From contig NZ_JALDWJ010000008.1 of NCBI RefSeq assembly GCF_022758295.1, positions 186,001 to 250,000 on the forward strand: 64,000 nt of DNA. Direction: 5' to 3'. The stretch's first letter is position 1. The number at the start of each line of letters is the position of its first letter. The notes below the pieces were generated by a model. It did no database searches. It was not told where the DNA came from and saw nothing but the letters and a program-made list of their open reading frames with translations. Positions 18,698 through 27,377 of the stretch are shown here, in pieces. The translations under genes and the position numbers were made by a program. The DNA is from Lysobacter sp. CFH 32150. GTDB taxonomy: Bacteria; Pseudomonadota; Gammaproteobacteria; Xanthomonadales; Xanthomonadaceae.

Positions 18698-19390
18698 TTA
18701 TCGCAGCGACTTGATCCGCAGGTCCATCTCGTCCTTGCCATTCTTCCGCTGCAGGATGCGCGCCGGCACCGGGAGGCCGTCGACGACCCAGACGAGGGTC
18801 TGCTTCTCGCCGTCGGTGCGGGTGAACTTGCTGGCCTGCTGCGATTTGCCGTCGACGGTGATCGCTTCCTTGCCTGAAGGCTGGTAGCTCATCTGCTTGA
18901 CCCGGCCATCGTCGACCATGCGGTAGTTCAGCGGTTTGCCGGCGGCGACATCGCGCGCGATGGTGAGATTGATCAGCATTGCGTCGAGGTCCCCGGGTTG
19001 CAGTGCCACCGGACCGGCACGATCGGGTTTGACATCGCCGCTCCAGCGCGCCTCGCCCTTGGACCAGTCGTAGGTCGCGTCTTTCTTGACCTTCTTGAAC
19101 AGCACCAGCGAAGTGTCGTTGCCGGACAGTGGACGCCACTCCCCGTTGCGATCCTCGAACGTGGTGCTCTGGCTGAGCCTGGCCAGGCCGTTGTCGATGT
19201 TGAGGCTGTATTTCCAGCGGTTGGCGCCGGCCGGCGCCAACGTCATCACCGCGTTGGCCTGTGTGCCCATGTAGGTCGCGAGGTATTCGGCATTGAACGG
19301 CTTGATAGGAGCCGGCTTGGCCGCCAAAGCGCCGGCCATGGACGCCAGCAGCATCGCGCCGAGCAGCAAGGTACGGAAAGACTTGGTCAT
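18698..19390 (-). CDS. DUF3108 domain protein, exported (paralogue 1)
   Basis: 230 residues with a signal peptide (MTKSFRTLLLGAMLLASMAGALA). The mature part is a DUF3108 beta-rich domain: FNAEYLATYMGTQANAVMTL, WRPLSGNDTSLVLFKKVKKDATYDW, MLINLTIARDVAAGKPLNYRMVDDGRVK and a C-terminal LVWVVDGLPVPARILQRKNGKDEMDLRIKSLR. The function of the family is unknown; its members are periplasmic proteins often found after purN. It starts 5 bases after a second DUF3108 gene and lines up with it along its whole length, so the pair arose by duplication. The start is set at the ATG before the signal peptide. Confidence 0.85.
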   Translation of the reverse strand: MTKSFRTLLLGAMLLASMAGALAAKPAPIKPFNAEYLATYMGTQANAVMTLAPAGANRWKYSLNIDNGLARLSQSTTFEDRNGEWRPLSGNDTSLVLFKKVKKDATYDWSKGEARWSGDVKPDRAGPVALQPGDLDAMLINLTIARDVAAGKPLNYRMVDDGRVKQMSYQPSGKEAITVDGKSQQASKFTRTDGEKQTLVWVVDGLPVPARILQRKNGKDEMDLRIKSLR

Positions 19391-19395
19391 GGTGC

Positions 19396-20154
19396 TCAGG
19401 CTCCCTTGTATTCGATCAGGCGCAGGTCGGTCACGTCCTGGCCGTGTTCGCGCTGCAGGATGCGGATCGGCGTCGGCACGCCTTCGACCACCCACAAAAT
19501 GGTTTCGTCGTCGCCACCGGCATGGATACGGTCGACGCGCATTGCGTTATAGCTGAGTTCGTCGACCGACTGCGGCTCGCGTTCGGCGGCGACCGCGTAC
19601 CGGTGATCGCGCACGCGGCCATCGTCGACGAAGCGATAGTGCAGGCTGGCGCCAGGGCGCGCATCGCGCAACACAGCGAGATTGATCAACAGGCCGCTCA
19701 TGTCGCCGGACTGCAGCGCCACCGCGCCGCGACGGGTTTTCTTGACGTCGCCCTGCCACTGCGCCTGCAACTTCTGCCAGTCGTACACGCCAGTGCTCTT
19801 GCGCTTGCCGAGGAACGCCTGGCGCACGGTGCTCTGGCTGAGTGGACGGTAGGCATCGCCTTCGACATCGAACAGTGTGCTCTGCTGCAGGTTGAGCCCT
19901 GCCAGCCCGAGCAAGCCGCGATTGGCGTCGATGCCAAGATCCACGCGCCAGCGCGTGCCACCGAGCTTTACTACCTGCATTGTGGCATCGCCGAAAGGCT
20001 TGCCTTCGCGATACACCGCATAGGTGGCAACGAACGGTTCAAGCGCGCGTGGCTCAGGCGCGAGAACCGGCACGGGCGTTGTCGGCGCGGGCACGGACTG
20101 CGCCTGGGCGGCGGCCGCCAGCATGCAGAAGGCGATCGGAAGGAATCGTTTCAC
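19396..20154 (-). CDS. DUF3108 domain protein, exported (paralogue 2)
   Basis: 252 residues: signal peptide (MKRFLPIAFCMLAAAAQAQ), a Pro-rich linker and then the DUF3108 domain (FVATYAVYREGKPFGDATMQVV..., LLINLAVLRDARPGASLHYRFVDDGRVR, ILWVVEGVPTPIRILQREHGQDVTDLRLIEYKG). Sequence blocks are shared with the gene immediately downstream. Its start overlaps the purN stop by 4 bases, so it is translated in step with purine synthesis genes, although nothing in the sequence ties it chemically to purines. Confidence 0.86.
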   Translation of the reverse strand: MKRFLPIAFCMLAAAAQAQSVPAPTTPVPVLAPEPRALEPFVATYAVYREGKPFGDATMQVVKLGGTRWRVDLGIDANRGLLGLAGLNLQQSTLFDVEGDAYRPLSQSTVRQAFLGKRKSTGVYDWQKLQAQWQGDVKKTRRGAVALQSGDMSGLLINLAVLRDARPGASLHYRFVDDGRVRDHRYAVAAEREPQSVDELSYNAMRVDRIHAGGDDETILWVVEGVPTPIRILQREHGQDVTDLRLIEYKGA

Positions 20155-20825
20155 TTGGTGCCCGGCACAAGGGTTCCGGCGGAATCTAAGCGCAGCGGCG
20201 TAAACAGGGGATGACCGTCGAGCAGTACGGTTGCGCCGTGTTCAGCGATGCGGCCGGCCACGGCCAGCTGCGCGACCGCGACCAACAACGGATGTTCGAC
20301 TTGCAGCACGCGTGCCGAGAGCATGTCTGCGCTGTCGCCAGCGTGCACCGGCACTGTCGCCTGCGCGATCACCGTGCCGGCGTCCAGTTCCGGAATGACG
20401 AAATGCACGCTCGCGCCGTGTTCGCGATCGTCGGCTTCGAGCGCGCGCGCATGCGTGCGCAGGCCGCGGTACTTCGGCAGCAGCGAAGGATGGATGTTGA
20501 GCAGGCGTCCGCGGAACCGGGCGACGAAAGCTGCGCCGAGGATGCGCAGGTACCCGGCGCAGACCACCCAATCCGGCGCGCAGGCCGCGACCGCGTCGGC
20601 AAGTTCGGCATCGAAGGCCTCGCGCGAGGCATAAGACTTGGCATCGCGACTCCAGCCCAATCCCGGCGGAACGCGCTGTAGCGCGGCGGCGTCGAGGCGA
20701 TCGGAGAACACGCCGACGATCTCCGCAGCGAGCGTACCCGCGGTGATCGCATCGACCAGCGCCTGCAGGTTGCTGCCGCGGCCGGAGACCAGGACCGCGA
20801 TGCGGGGAAGAGGGGATTGCGGCAT
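20151..20825 (-). CDS. purN: Phosphoribosylglycinamide formyltransferase
   Basis: 224 residues. PurN uses 10-formyl-THF to formylate GAR. Motifs include RIAVLVSGRGSNLQALVDAI (start of the fold), LLNIHPSLLPKYRGLRTHARALEA with the catalytic Asn and His, GASVHFVIPELDAGTVIAQA carrying the second His and Asp, and the RVLQVEHPLLVAVAQL tail. The start at MPQSPLPRI is 13 bases downstream of the purM stop. Longer in-frame extensions run into purM and are ignored. Confidence 0.95.
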   Translation of the reverse strand: MPQSPLPRIAVLVSGRGSNLQALVDAITAGTLAAEIVGVFSDRLDAAALQRVPPGLGWSRDAKSYASREAFDAELADAVAACAPDWVVCAGYLRILGAAFVARFRGRLLNIHPSLLPKYRGLRTHARALEADDREHGASVHFVIPELDAGTVIAQATVPVHAGDSADMLSARVLQVEHPLLVAVAQLAVAGRIAEHGATVLLDGHPLFTPLRLDSAGTLVPGTK

Positions 20826-20838
20826 GGTGCGGACGGGT

Positions 20839-21894
20839 TCAGCCGATCCGCAGACGTTCACCGCCGCTTGCCGGCCCAGGCACGACCCGACCGATCTGCC
20901 AATGGACGAGGCCGAGGCGATCAAGGTCGGCTGCCACCGCGACCGCATCGTTCGGCGCCACCATCAGCACGAAGCCGATGCCGCAATTGAAGGTACGCCA
21001 CATGTCTTCGCGCGGTACGGCGCCTTCGCGTTGTAGCCAGTCGAATACCGGTGGCAACGGCCAGGAAGAGGTCTCGATCTCGAGGCCGAGGTGTTTCGGC
21101 ACCACGCGGATGATTTTTTCCACCAGCGCGCCACCGGTGACGTGCGCCATCGCATGGATGTCGTGTTTGCCGAGCAGTTCGAGCACGGGCTTGACGTAGA
21201 TGCGCGTGGGTTCCATCAACGCATCGGCCAGCTTCACGCCGCCGACGTCCAGGTCCAATGGATTACCAGCGCGGGCGAGGATCTTGCGCACCAACGAGTA
21301 ACCGTTCGAATGCGGACCGCTCGAGGCGATACCGATCAGCACGTCGCCGTCGCGGACCTTGCTGCCGTCGATCAGCGCCGATTTCTCCACCGCGCCGACG
21401 GTGAAGCCGGCGAGGTCGTATTCGCCCGGTGGATACATGTCGGGCATCTCGGCGGTCTCGCCGCCGATCAGCGCGCAACCGGCGATCTCGCAACCCTTGG
21501 CGATGCCGCTGACCACATCGACGGTAGTGTCGACATCGAGCTTGCCGGTGGCGAAGTAGTCGAGGAAGAACAGCGGTTCCGCGCCCTGCACGAGCACGTC
21601 GTTGACGCACATCGCCACCAGGTCGATGCCGATGGTGTCGTGGCGGTTCAACTGCTTGGCGAGGATCAGCTTGGTGCCGACGCCATCGGTGCCCGAGACC
21701 AGAACCGGTTCACGATACTTGCCGCTGATGTTGAACAGGCCGCCGAAACCGCCGATGCCGCCGATCGCTTCGGGCCGCAGCGTGCGCTGGACCAGGGGCT
21801 TGATGCGTTCGACGACTTCGTTGCCGGCGTCGATGTCGACGCCTGCATCGCGATAGGTCATCGGGGTAAGAGCCGTGGGCTTTGGGGTGGTCAC
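20839..21894 (-). CDS. purM: Phosphoribosylformylglycinamidine cyclo-ligase
   Basis: 351 residues, the usual size. PurM closes the imidazole ring to give AIR. The start resembles E. coli ([23 protein letters not shown]). Core motifs are [50 protein letters not shown] and [15 protein letters not shown]. It leads a purM-purN-DUF3108-DUF3108 transcript and diverges from the DUF2066 gene over 148 bases. Confidence 0.96.
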   Translation of the reverse strand: MTTPKPTALTPMTYRDAGVDIDAGNEVVERIKPLVQRTLRPEAIGGIGGFGGLFNISGKYREPVLVSGTDGVGTKLILAKQLNRHDTIGIDLVAMCVNDVLVQGAEPLFFLDYFATGKLDVDTTVDVVSGIAKGCEIAGCALIGGETAEMPDMYPPGEYDLAGFTVGAVEKSALIDGSKVRDGDVLIGIASSGPHSNGYSLVRKILARAGNPLDLDVGGVKLADALMEPTRIYVKPVLELLGKHDIHAMAHVTGGALVEKIIRVVPKHLGLEIETSSWPLPPVFDWLQREGAVPREDMWRTFNCGIGFVLMVAPNDAVAVAADLDRLGLVHWQIGRVVPGPASGGERLRIG

Positions 21895-22042
21895 GAGGGC
21901 CTGCGCGGTCGCGGGGAGGGCGCGATTTTAGCAGTCGGGGCGCCTTGCTCCTTCGCAAATGAATCGATTGCACAGCTGTGAATGGACGTGTCACCGTCAC
22001 TGCGGCACCATTTCGGTCCATTCGCAGGACTCAGGGAAGGCG

Positions 22043-23113
22043 ATGACTCGGTCAAATCGCGTGTGCATGGTCGCAATCCTGCTGCTGGCGAGCTTCGCCG
22101 CGGCGGCGCAGCGCGTCGAAGGCGACCGCGCCGGTGCGCAGGGCACCTATGAGGCCGAAGTCCCCGTCAACAACCAGGGCGAGGCCGAGCGCAACGGTGG
22201 TTTCGCCCGGGCGCTGGTCCAGGTGCTGGGCAAGCTGACCGGCGACCGCAACGCCGCGACCCGCCCGGGCGTCGGCCAGGAACTGCGCCGCGCCAAGGAT
22301 TTCGTGAAGGGTTACGACTACCGCCAGGACGAAGGCCGCTCCGCCACCGGCGCGCCGACCTTCACCACGACCCTGATCGTGCGGTTCGACCCGGAAGAGG
22401 TCGACGCCATCGCCGCCACCCTCGGCCTGCCGATCTGGCCCGAACCACGACCCAAGCCGGTGCTGTGGCTGGCGATCGACGACGGCCGTGGCCCGCGGCT
22501 GGTCGCGCTGCCGCAGAACAACGCCGCCAAACCGATCACCACGCGCGCGATCGAGCGCGGCTACCGGCTCGGCCTGCCTTCGGGCAGCGCTGCAGAGCAG
22601 GCTGCGGTCGGCGCGATCTGGCGCGGCGATGCCGCCGCCATCGCCCGCCTGTCCTCGCGCTACAGCCCGCCGATGCAGCTGATCGGCAAGCTGTACCGCG
22701 CCAAGGAAGGTGGCTGGACCGCCGACTGGACCTTCGTCGACAACGGCAAGGTGCTCTCGACCTGGTCGCAGAACAACCCGGACGCGCGCCGCGCGATGGC
22801 TGCGGGCGCCGACGGTGCTGCCGATGCGTTGTCGAGGAAATACGCCAAGGCCAGTACTGCCGTCGGCCAGGCCGGCCGCTATGTCGTGCTGATCAACGGT
22901 GTCGACAGCAGCGACGACTACATGCGCTTGGCCGCGTACCTGCAAGGTCTGTCGGTGGTGCGTCGGGTGACGCCGGTGCGAGCCACGCCTGCAGCGCTGG
23001 AACTCGAACTCGAGTTGATCACTGGCATCCCGGGCTTAAGGCGCGCAGTCGCCGGCGGCGATGTCCTGGTCGCCGGCGGCGACGACATCCTGCCGCAGTT
23101 CCTCCTGCGCTGA
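22043..23113 (+). CDS. DUF2066 domain protein, exported
   Basis: 356 residues with a signal peptide (MTRSNRVCMVAILLLASFAAAAQ). The mature part fits DUF2066: YEAEVPVNNQGEAERNGGFARALVQVLGKLTGDRNAATRPGVG near the start and FTTTLIVRFDPEEVDAIAATLGLPIWPEPRPKPVLWLAIDDGRG in the middle. Its function is unknown. The conserved neighbours in Gammaproteobacteria are purM on one side and an AI-2E permease plus hda on the other, as here. The stop overlaps the permease start by one base (TGATG). The longer open frame from 21959 lacks a signal peptide and is rejected. Confidence 0.86.
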   Translation: MTRSNRVCMVAILLLASFAAAAQRVEGDRAGAQGTYEAEVPVNNQGEAERNGGFARALVQVLGKLTGDRNAATRPGVGQELRRAKDFVKGYDYRQDEGRSATGAPTFTTTLIVRFDPEEVDAIAATLGLPIWPEPRPKPVLWLAIDDGRGPRLVALPQNNAAKPITTRAIERGYRLGLPSGSAAEQAAVGAIWRGDAAAIARLSSRYSPPMQLIGKLYRAKEGGWTADWTFVDNGKVLSTWSQNNPDARRAMAAGADGAADALSRKYAKASTAVGQAGRYVVLINGVDSSDDYMRLAAYLQGLSVVRRVTPVRATPAALELELELITGIPGLRRAVAGGDVLVAGGDDILPQFLLR

Positions 23114-24324
23114 TGGCCGACATGCAGATGACAGGCACGTCCAGCACTGTCCTCGCACGGCGCTGGCAATGGCTGCTGATCGCGGTCATCGCCGGTTGGC
23201 TGTTGTGGTTGCTTGCGCCGATCCTGACGCCGTTCGTATTCGCGGCGATGCTGGGCTGGCTCGGCGATCCGCTGGTCGATCGGCTCGAACGCCGCCGCTG
23301 GTCGCGCCAGACTGCAGTGATCCTGGTGTTCAGTGCGATGGCGCTGCTATTGGTCGTGGCGTTGCTGCTGCTGGTGCCGTTGATCGAGCGCCAGATCGTC
23401 ACCCTGGTCGAATCATTGCCGACCTACCGCGACTGGTTCATCGGTACGGTGCTGCCATGGGTGGAGCGCAAAACCGGCTTCGAACTGATTGCGTGGTTCG
23501 ACCCGGATCATCTGATCCAGCTGATCCGCGAGCATTGGGAACGCGCCGGCGGCGTCGCCGCGACCATGCTTGGCTATCTCTCGCGCTCGGGCTTCGTACT
23601 GATCGCCTGGATCGCCAACATCGTGCTGTTGCCGGTGCTGACGTTCTATTTCCTGCGCGACTGGGACATGCTGGTCGAGCGCGTCGCCGCGCTGATACCA
23701 CGTGACCATATCGGCACGGTGACCCGGCTTGCGAAGGATTCCGACCTCGTCCTCGGCGCCTTCCTGCGTGGACAGTTCCTGGTGATGCTGACACTGGGCG
23801 TGCTGTACGCGCTCGGCCTGTGGGGCGTTGGCCTGGACCTCGGCTTGCTGATCGGTTTCATTGCCGGCCTGGTGAGTTTCGTGCCCTATCTCGGCCCGGC
23901 CACGGGCGTGGTGCTCGGCGTGATCGCCGCGATGGTGCAGTTCGGCGACTGGCAGCACGTGGCGTTGGTGCTGGGCGTGTTCGGCATCGGCCAGGTGATC
24001 GAGAGTTACTGGCTGACGCCGCGACTGGTCGGCGATCGCATCGGACTGCATCCGGTCGCTGTGATCTTCGCGATCATGGCCGGTGGCCAGCTGTTCGGTT
24101 TCCTCGGCGTGCTGCTGGCGCTGCCGGTGGCGGCAGTCCTCAACGTGATGTTGCGCTTCGCGCACGAGCGTTACACCCAGAGTCGCCTGTACGCGGGCGA
24201 CCGGCCGGCGATCCTGCTCGACGACTACGTCGAACCCAGCGTCAGCGGCGAGCCGCCGCAGGACATCGCCTTGCAGGGCATGCCGTTGCGGGGCATGCCG
24301 CCCGAGGGCAGCGACGAAGCGTGA
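23113..24324 (+). CDS. AI-2E family transporter (PerM/YdiK-like)
   Basis: 403 residues, integral inner-membrane protein with about eight hydrophobic segments, including WQWLLIAVIAGWLLWLLAPILTPFVFAAMLGW near the N-terminus and paired helices in the second half. Family landmarks are VLTFYFLRDWD, LGAFLRGQFLVMLTLGVLYALGL, GFIAGLVSFVPYLGPATG and ESYWLTPRLVGDRIGLHPVAVIFAIMAGGQLFGFLGVLLALPVAAV. The name covers proteins that export AI-2, Na+/H+ antiporters and members of unknown role. The C-terminal tail carries a short repeat (GMPLRGMPPEG). It overlaps hda by 4 bases. Confidence 0.88.
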   Translation: MADMQMTGTSSTVLARRWQWLLIAVIAGWLLWLLAPILTPFVFAAMLGWLGDPLVDRLERRRWSRQTAVILVFSAMALLLVVALLLLVPLIERQIVTLVESLPTYRDWFIGTVLPWVERKTGFELIAWFDPDHLIQLIREHWERAGGVAATMLGYLSRSGFVLIAWIANIVLLPVLTFYFLRDWDMLVERVAALIPRDHIGTVTRLAKDSDLVLGAFLRGQFLVMLTLGVLYALGLWGVGLDLGLLIGFIAGLVSFVPYLGPATGVVLGVIAAMVQFGDWQHVALVLGVFGIGQVIESYWLTPRLVGDRIGLHPVAVIFAIMAGGQLFGFLGVLLALPVAAVLNVMLRFAHERYTQSRLYAGDRPAILLDDYVEPSVSGEPPQDIALQGMPLRGMPPEGSDEA

Positions 24325-25034
24325 GCTCCACGCCCCCGACCAACATGACGCCGCAGCTGCCGCTGGCGTTGCGCTATCCGCCTGACCAGCGACTGGAGAC
24401 GTTCGTTGCCGGGCCGGAAGGCGCGCTCGCGCAGCTGCGCGCGCTGGCGCAATCGCCTGGCGCGGACTGGTTGTACCTGGCCGGGCCTGCGGGCGTCGGC
24501 AAGACCCACCTCGCGTTGGCCGTGTGCGCCGCCAGCGAAGCGGCAGGCCGGCGCGCCGCCTACCTGCCGCTGAAGACCGCGGCCGGCCGCTTGCGCGATG
24601 CCCTCGACGCCTTCGACGGCAGCGACGTGATCGCACTCGACGGCCTCGATGCGATCGCAGGCCGGCGCGACGACGAGATCGCCTTGTTCGATTTTCACAA
24701 TCGCGCCCGGAGCGCCGGCAGCGCCCTGCTGTACACCGCGCAGATCGCACCGGATGCGCTGGCATTGTCGCTGCCTGATTTGCGCTCGCGCCTGTCCCAG
24801 TGCGCGCGTATCACCTTGTCCCCGCTGGACGACGACGGCCGTCGCCAGGTGTTGCAGGAACGCGCGCAGCGACGCGGATTGATCCTCGACGACGCGGCAC
24901 TCGACTGGTTGTTGAAGCGTGTCGGTCGCGATCTGGCGGGCCTGACTGCGTTGCTCGATCAGCTCGATCGCGCTTCGCTGGCGGCACAGCGGCGGGTCAC
25001 CGTGCCGTTCCTGAAGCAGACGCTCGATCTGTAA
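24321..25034 (+). CDS. hda: DnaA regulatory inactivator Hda
   Basis: 237 residues from a GTG whose last bases overlap the permease stop (GTGA); an ATG at 24345 would give 229 residues. The protein is DnaA-like: QLPLALRYPPDQRLETF (clamp-binding QLPL motif), Walker A GPAGVGKTHLALA, a sensor/Walker B region VIALDGLDAIAGRRDDEIALFDFHNRA, and LPDLRSRLSQCARITLSPLDDDGRRQVL. There is no DNA-binding domain IV. Hda works with the DNA-loaded sliding clamp to trigger ATP hydrolysis by DnaA and prevent re-initiation. Confidence 0.93.
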   Translation: MSSTPPTNMTPQLPLALRYPPDQRLETFVAGPEGALAQLRALAQSPGADWLYLAGPAGVGKTHLALAVCAASEAAGRRAAYLPLKTAAGRLRDALDAFDGSDVIALDGLDAIAGRRDDEIALFDFHNRARSAGSALLYTAQIAPDALALSLPDLRSRLSQCARITLSPLDDDGRRQVLQERAQRRGLILDDAALDWLLKRVGRDLAGLTALLDQLDRASLAAQRRVTVPFLKQTLDL

Positions 25035-25058
25035 CGTGCGCGGTGCGCACGTGCTGCA

Positions 25059-25508
25059 CTACTTCGCGGCGCGGTCTTCTTCCGGGAAGATCGCGATGGC
25101 TTCCACTTCGAGCACAAGCTCCGGTGAATTGAGTCGACTGACCTCGACCCACGACGAGGTCGGGTAGTCGCCGGCGTAGTACTGCTTGCGCAGTTCCTTG
25201 TGCTTGTTGAACTCGACCAGGTCGGTGGTGAAGAGCGTCTCCTTGACCACGTTCTGGAACGTCAGGCCGTGGGCCGCCAGGGTCTTGTCGATGCGACCGT
25301 AAACCTGCTTGATCGCGGCAGGCATCTCGCCAGCGCCTACCGATCCCGAGATATACAGCGTATTGCCGACCCTGATCGCCCGGCTGAAGCCAAGGTCCGC
25401 TTCAATGACGGGTGCGAAATGAAAGGCCTGCTTGCGCACGTCGTTGTCCGCCGCATAGGCGAGACCAGAAGCCAGTGACATAAGAAGGGCCACGCACAGG
25501 GTTTTCAT
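25059..25508 (-). CDS. Exported RidA/YjgF family protein
   Basis: 149 residues: signal peptide (MKTLCVALLMSLASGLAYA) then a RidA domain (RAIRVGNTLYISGSVGAGEMPAAIKQVYGRIDKTLAAHGLTFQNVVKETLFTTDLVEF, closing with WVEVSRLNSPELVLEVEAIAIFP). Cytosolic RidA hydrolyses 2-aminoacrylate and uses an Arg in a segment equivalent to the conserved SRL/R region; here that segment reads VSRLNSPELVLEVEAIA. Export is unusual for the family, so the role is probably different and unknown. It converges with hda over 24 bases. Confidence 0.82.
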   Translation of the reverse strand: MKTLCVALLMSLASGLAYAADNDVRKQAFHFAPVIEADLGFSRAIRVGNTLYISGSVGAGEMPAAIKQVYGRIDKTLAAHGLTFQNVVKETLFTTDLVEFNKHKELRKQYYAGDYPTSSWVEVSRLNSPELVLEVEAIAIFPEEDRAAK

Positions 25509-25542
25509 GGCTGTCTCCACTCGTTGAGTCAATGCAGGCCCG

Positions 25543-26046
25543 TTACCGTTGCTTCCAGACGTCTCGGATAAACACGGTTAAATCGGTGGCACGTGGCACT
25601 ACGCCGGTCTGGTTCAGCATGTCGCCGACGAAGCCACGGTGATAGGTCGCGTGGTTGACCAGGTGCAGGATGATCTCGCCGCGCGTCATCATGCCTTCGC
25701 CGCCGTCGACGTAATGGAAATGCACGTCCTGCGCGATCTGCTGCTCGTCCAGCGATGCGGCGTAGTCGATGTACCACCGGTCCAGCGCGGTCACCGAGTC
25801 CCACAATTCCTGCAGGGGCGGATGCGTCGGCATGTTGCGCGAACTGTAGGGATGCGACCGGCCTTCCAAGTGGGCCTGGAAGATCCGGTCGATCACATGC
25901 ACGTGGTTGAGCGTGTGCACCATGCTGCCGAAGTGCGTCTGGCGCGGCTTGGTCGCTTCGTCTTCCGGTAATGCCGCCACGGTGGCAAAGACTCGCTGAT
26001 TGGCCCAGGCCTTGTAGTGGACGAGCATTTCGATGGGCAAAGTCAT
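25543..26046 (-). CDS. DinB family protein (putative metal-dependent enzyme)
   Basis: 167 residues of the DinB/YfiT four-helix-bundle family: MLVHYKAWANQRVFATVAALP, HTLNHVHVIDRIFQAHLEG and LHLVNHATYHRGFVGDMLNQTG. The three family metal ligands are present as histidines in helices 2 and 4. Members include thiol transferases that use bacillithiol or mycothiol and many proteins of unknown function; no substrate can be assigned. A longer frame starting at 26070 adds eight residues; the ATG at MTLPIEML is chosen because it begins the family homology. Confidence 0.83.
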   Translation of the reverse strand: MTLPIEMLVHYKAWANQRVFATVAALPEDEATKPRQTHFGSMVHTLNHVHVIDRIFQAHLEGRSHPYSSRNMPTHPPLQELWDSVTALDRWYIDYAASLDEQQIAQDVHFHYVDGGEGMMTRGEIILHLVNHATYHRGFVGDMLNQTGVVPRATDLTVFIRDVWKQR

Positions 26047-26089
26047 TTGTCTTCCGTGTGCTTGCGACAACGCGCTTCGGCGTGGCCGG

Positions 26090-26602
26090 TTACTTCTTCG
26101 GCTCGGGATCCCAGTTCACCGACCAGATGACGGAAACGATCTTCCAGCCATCATCGGTTTTGACCAGATGCCAGGCTTCCTTGCCATGGTTGGTTTCCTT
26201 CCCGTCGGCATTGAAGCTGTAGTCGAACAGGATCGACGCCACATCTCCGTCCGTATCGATTTTCGTGTTCCAGAACTTTTCTTCGAGCTTTTTGTTGCTG
26301 GACACGATGCCGTCGATGAACGATACGGGGTTGTTCTCGGGCTTGAAACGGACCTTGACGGCTTCCGGTTTCTTCTTGCGGAGCTGCTGCAGATTGGAGT
26401 CGCCGACAACGTTCTGCCAGGTGATGTTCTCGTGCAGGAACAGTTTGACGAAGCGCTCCTTGTCTTTGTCGATGATCGCGGTGCGGAATGCTTCGACGAC
26501 GGCTTCGATTTGCTGGGTCGGGGTCTCCGCGGCTTTCGCTTCAGTCTGGGCGAAAGCGGGGAAAGACAGCAGGCAGGCAAGCGCGAGCAGCAATGACTTC
26601 AC
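26090..26602 (-). CDS. Exported SnoaL/NTF2-like protein
   Basis: 170 residues from a GTG start that follows a CGGAG ribosome-binding site by 6 bases; using an upstream ATG would add 11 unlikely residues before the signal peptide (VKSLLLALACLLSFPAFAQ). The mature domain is NTF2-like: QQIEAVVEAFRTAIIDKDKERFVKLFLHENITW, later SILFDYSFNADGKETNHGKEAWHLVKTDDGWKIVSVIW. Such cone-shaped domains bind small ligands or serve as scaffolds. No catalytic residues can be named. Confidence 0.8.
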   Translation of the reverse strand: MKSLLLALACLLSFPAFAQTEAKAAETPTQQIEAVVEAFRTAIIDKDKERFVKLFLHENITWQNVVGDSNLQQLRKKKPEAVKVRFKPENNPVSFIDGIVSSNKKLEEKFWNTKIDTDGDVASILFDYSFNADGKETNHGKEAWHLVKTDDGWKIVSVIWSVNWDPEPKK

Positions 26603-26638
26603 GAAAACTCCGGAGTGATTGGGGAAGGACGGCATTGG

Positions 26639-27364
26639 TCAGGACATACTTGGTCGAGGCATGGGCGCGGAAAGTTCCGCATCCAATTGCTGCAGGCGTT
26701 GCGGTGTACCGACATCGGTCCAGCGGCCGGGATGATGCTCGCCGGTGACTCGCCCGTCCTTCATGGCCGCACGCAGCAGCGGCGCGAGCTTGAAACGTGG
26801 CGGGGTTTCGTCGGCGCCGGGTGCTGCACCAATGATGTCGCGCCAACCATCGAATAGCGATGGCCGATACACGCCGATGCCGGCGAAGGTGAGTTTGCCA
26901 TCGCCATCCGAGTCGATGCGGCCATCGTCGCGCAGCGCGAAGTCGCCATGCGGGTGCTGCGGAGGGTTGGCGACCAGCACCAGGTGCGCTTCGCCATCGA
27001 TCGCACGTGGCAGGTGGGCGAAGTCGTAATCGGTCCAGATATCGCCGTTGACCATGAGGAAGGGTTTGTCGCCGAGCAACGACAGTGCATTCCACATGCC
27101 GCCGCCTGTTTCCAGCGGTGCCGCGCCCTCGTAGATGTAGTGCAGGTGCAGGCCCCAATGTGCGCCATTGCCGAGTGCTTGCGGAAATTGCTCGGCGAGC
27201 CAGCTGGTGTTGACCACGACATCGCGCACGCCGAGCGCGGCGAGTTTTTCCAGGTGCCAGGCGATCAAAGGTTTGCCGCCAGCATGCAGCAGCGGCTTGG
27301 GCGTGGTGTTGGTCAGCGGCCGCATGCGCTCGCCGAGGCCGGCGGCGAGGATCAGCGCCTTCAT
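26639..27364 (-). CDS. murU: N-acetylmuramate-1-phosphate uridylyltransferase
   Basis: 241 residues of the sugar-nucleotidyltransferase fold: LILAAGLGERMRPLTNTTPKPLLHAGGKPLIAWHLEKLAA at the start, ETGGGMWNAL, and the metal-binding VNGDIWTDYDF. Together with the adjacent kinase gene (13-base gap) it forms the AmgK-MurU route described in Pseudomonas, which converts recycled MurNAc straight to UDP-MurNAc and bypasses MurA. The product could be confused with other glucose-1-P-type transferases, but the gene pair and length support MurU. Confidence 0.9.
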   Translation of the reverse strand: MKALILAAGLGERMRPLTNTTPKPLLHAGGKPLIAWHLEKLAALGVRDVVVNTSWLAEQFPQALGNGAHWGLHLHYIYEGAAPLETGGGMWNALSLLGDKPFLMVNGDIWTDYDFAHLPRAIDGEAHLVLVANPPQHPHGDFALRDDGRIDSDGDGKLTFAGIGVYRPSLFDGWRDIIGAAPGADETPPRFKLAPLLRAAMKDGRVTGEHHPGRWTDVGTPQRLQQLDAELSAPMPRPSMS

Positions 27365-27377
27365 ACAGCCGAGGCCC

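Noticed and set aside
24280-24312. Short GGGCATGCC repeat near the 3' end of the AI-2E permease gene
   Set aside because: Two copies within coding sequence giving GMPLRGMP; ordinary in-frame duplication with no regulatory context.
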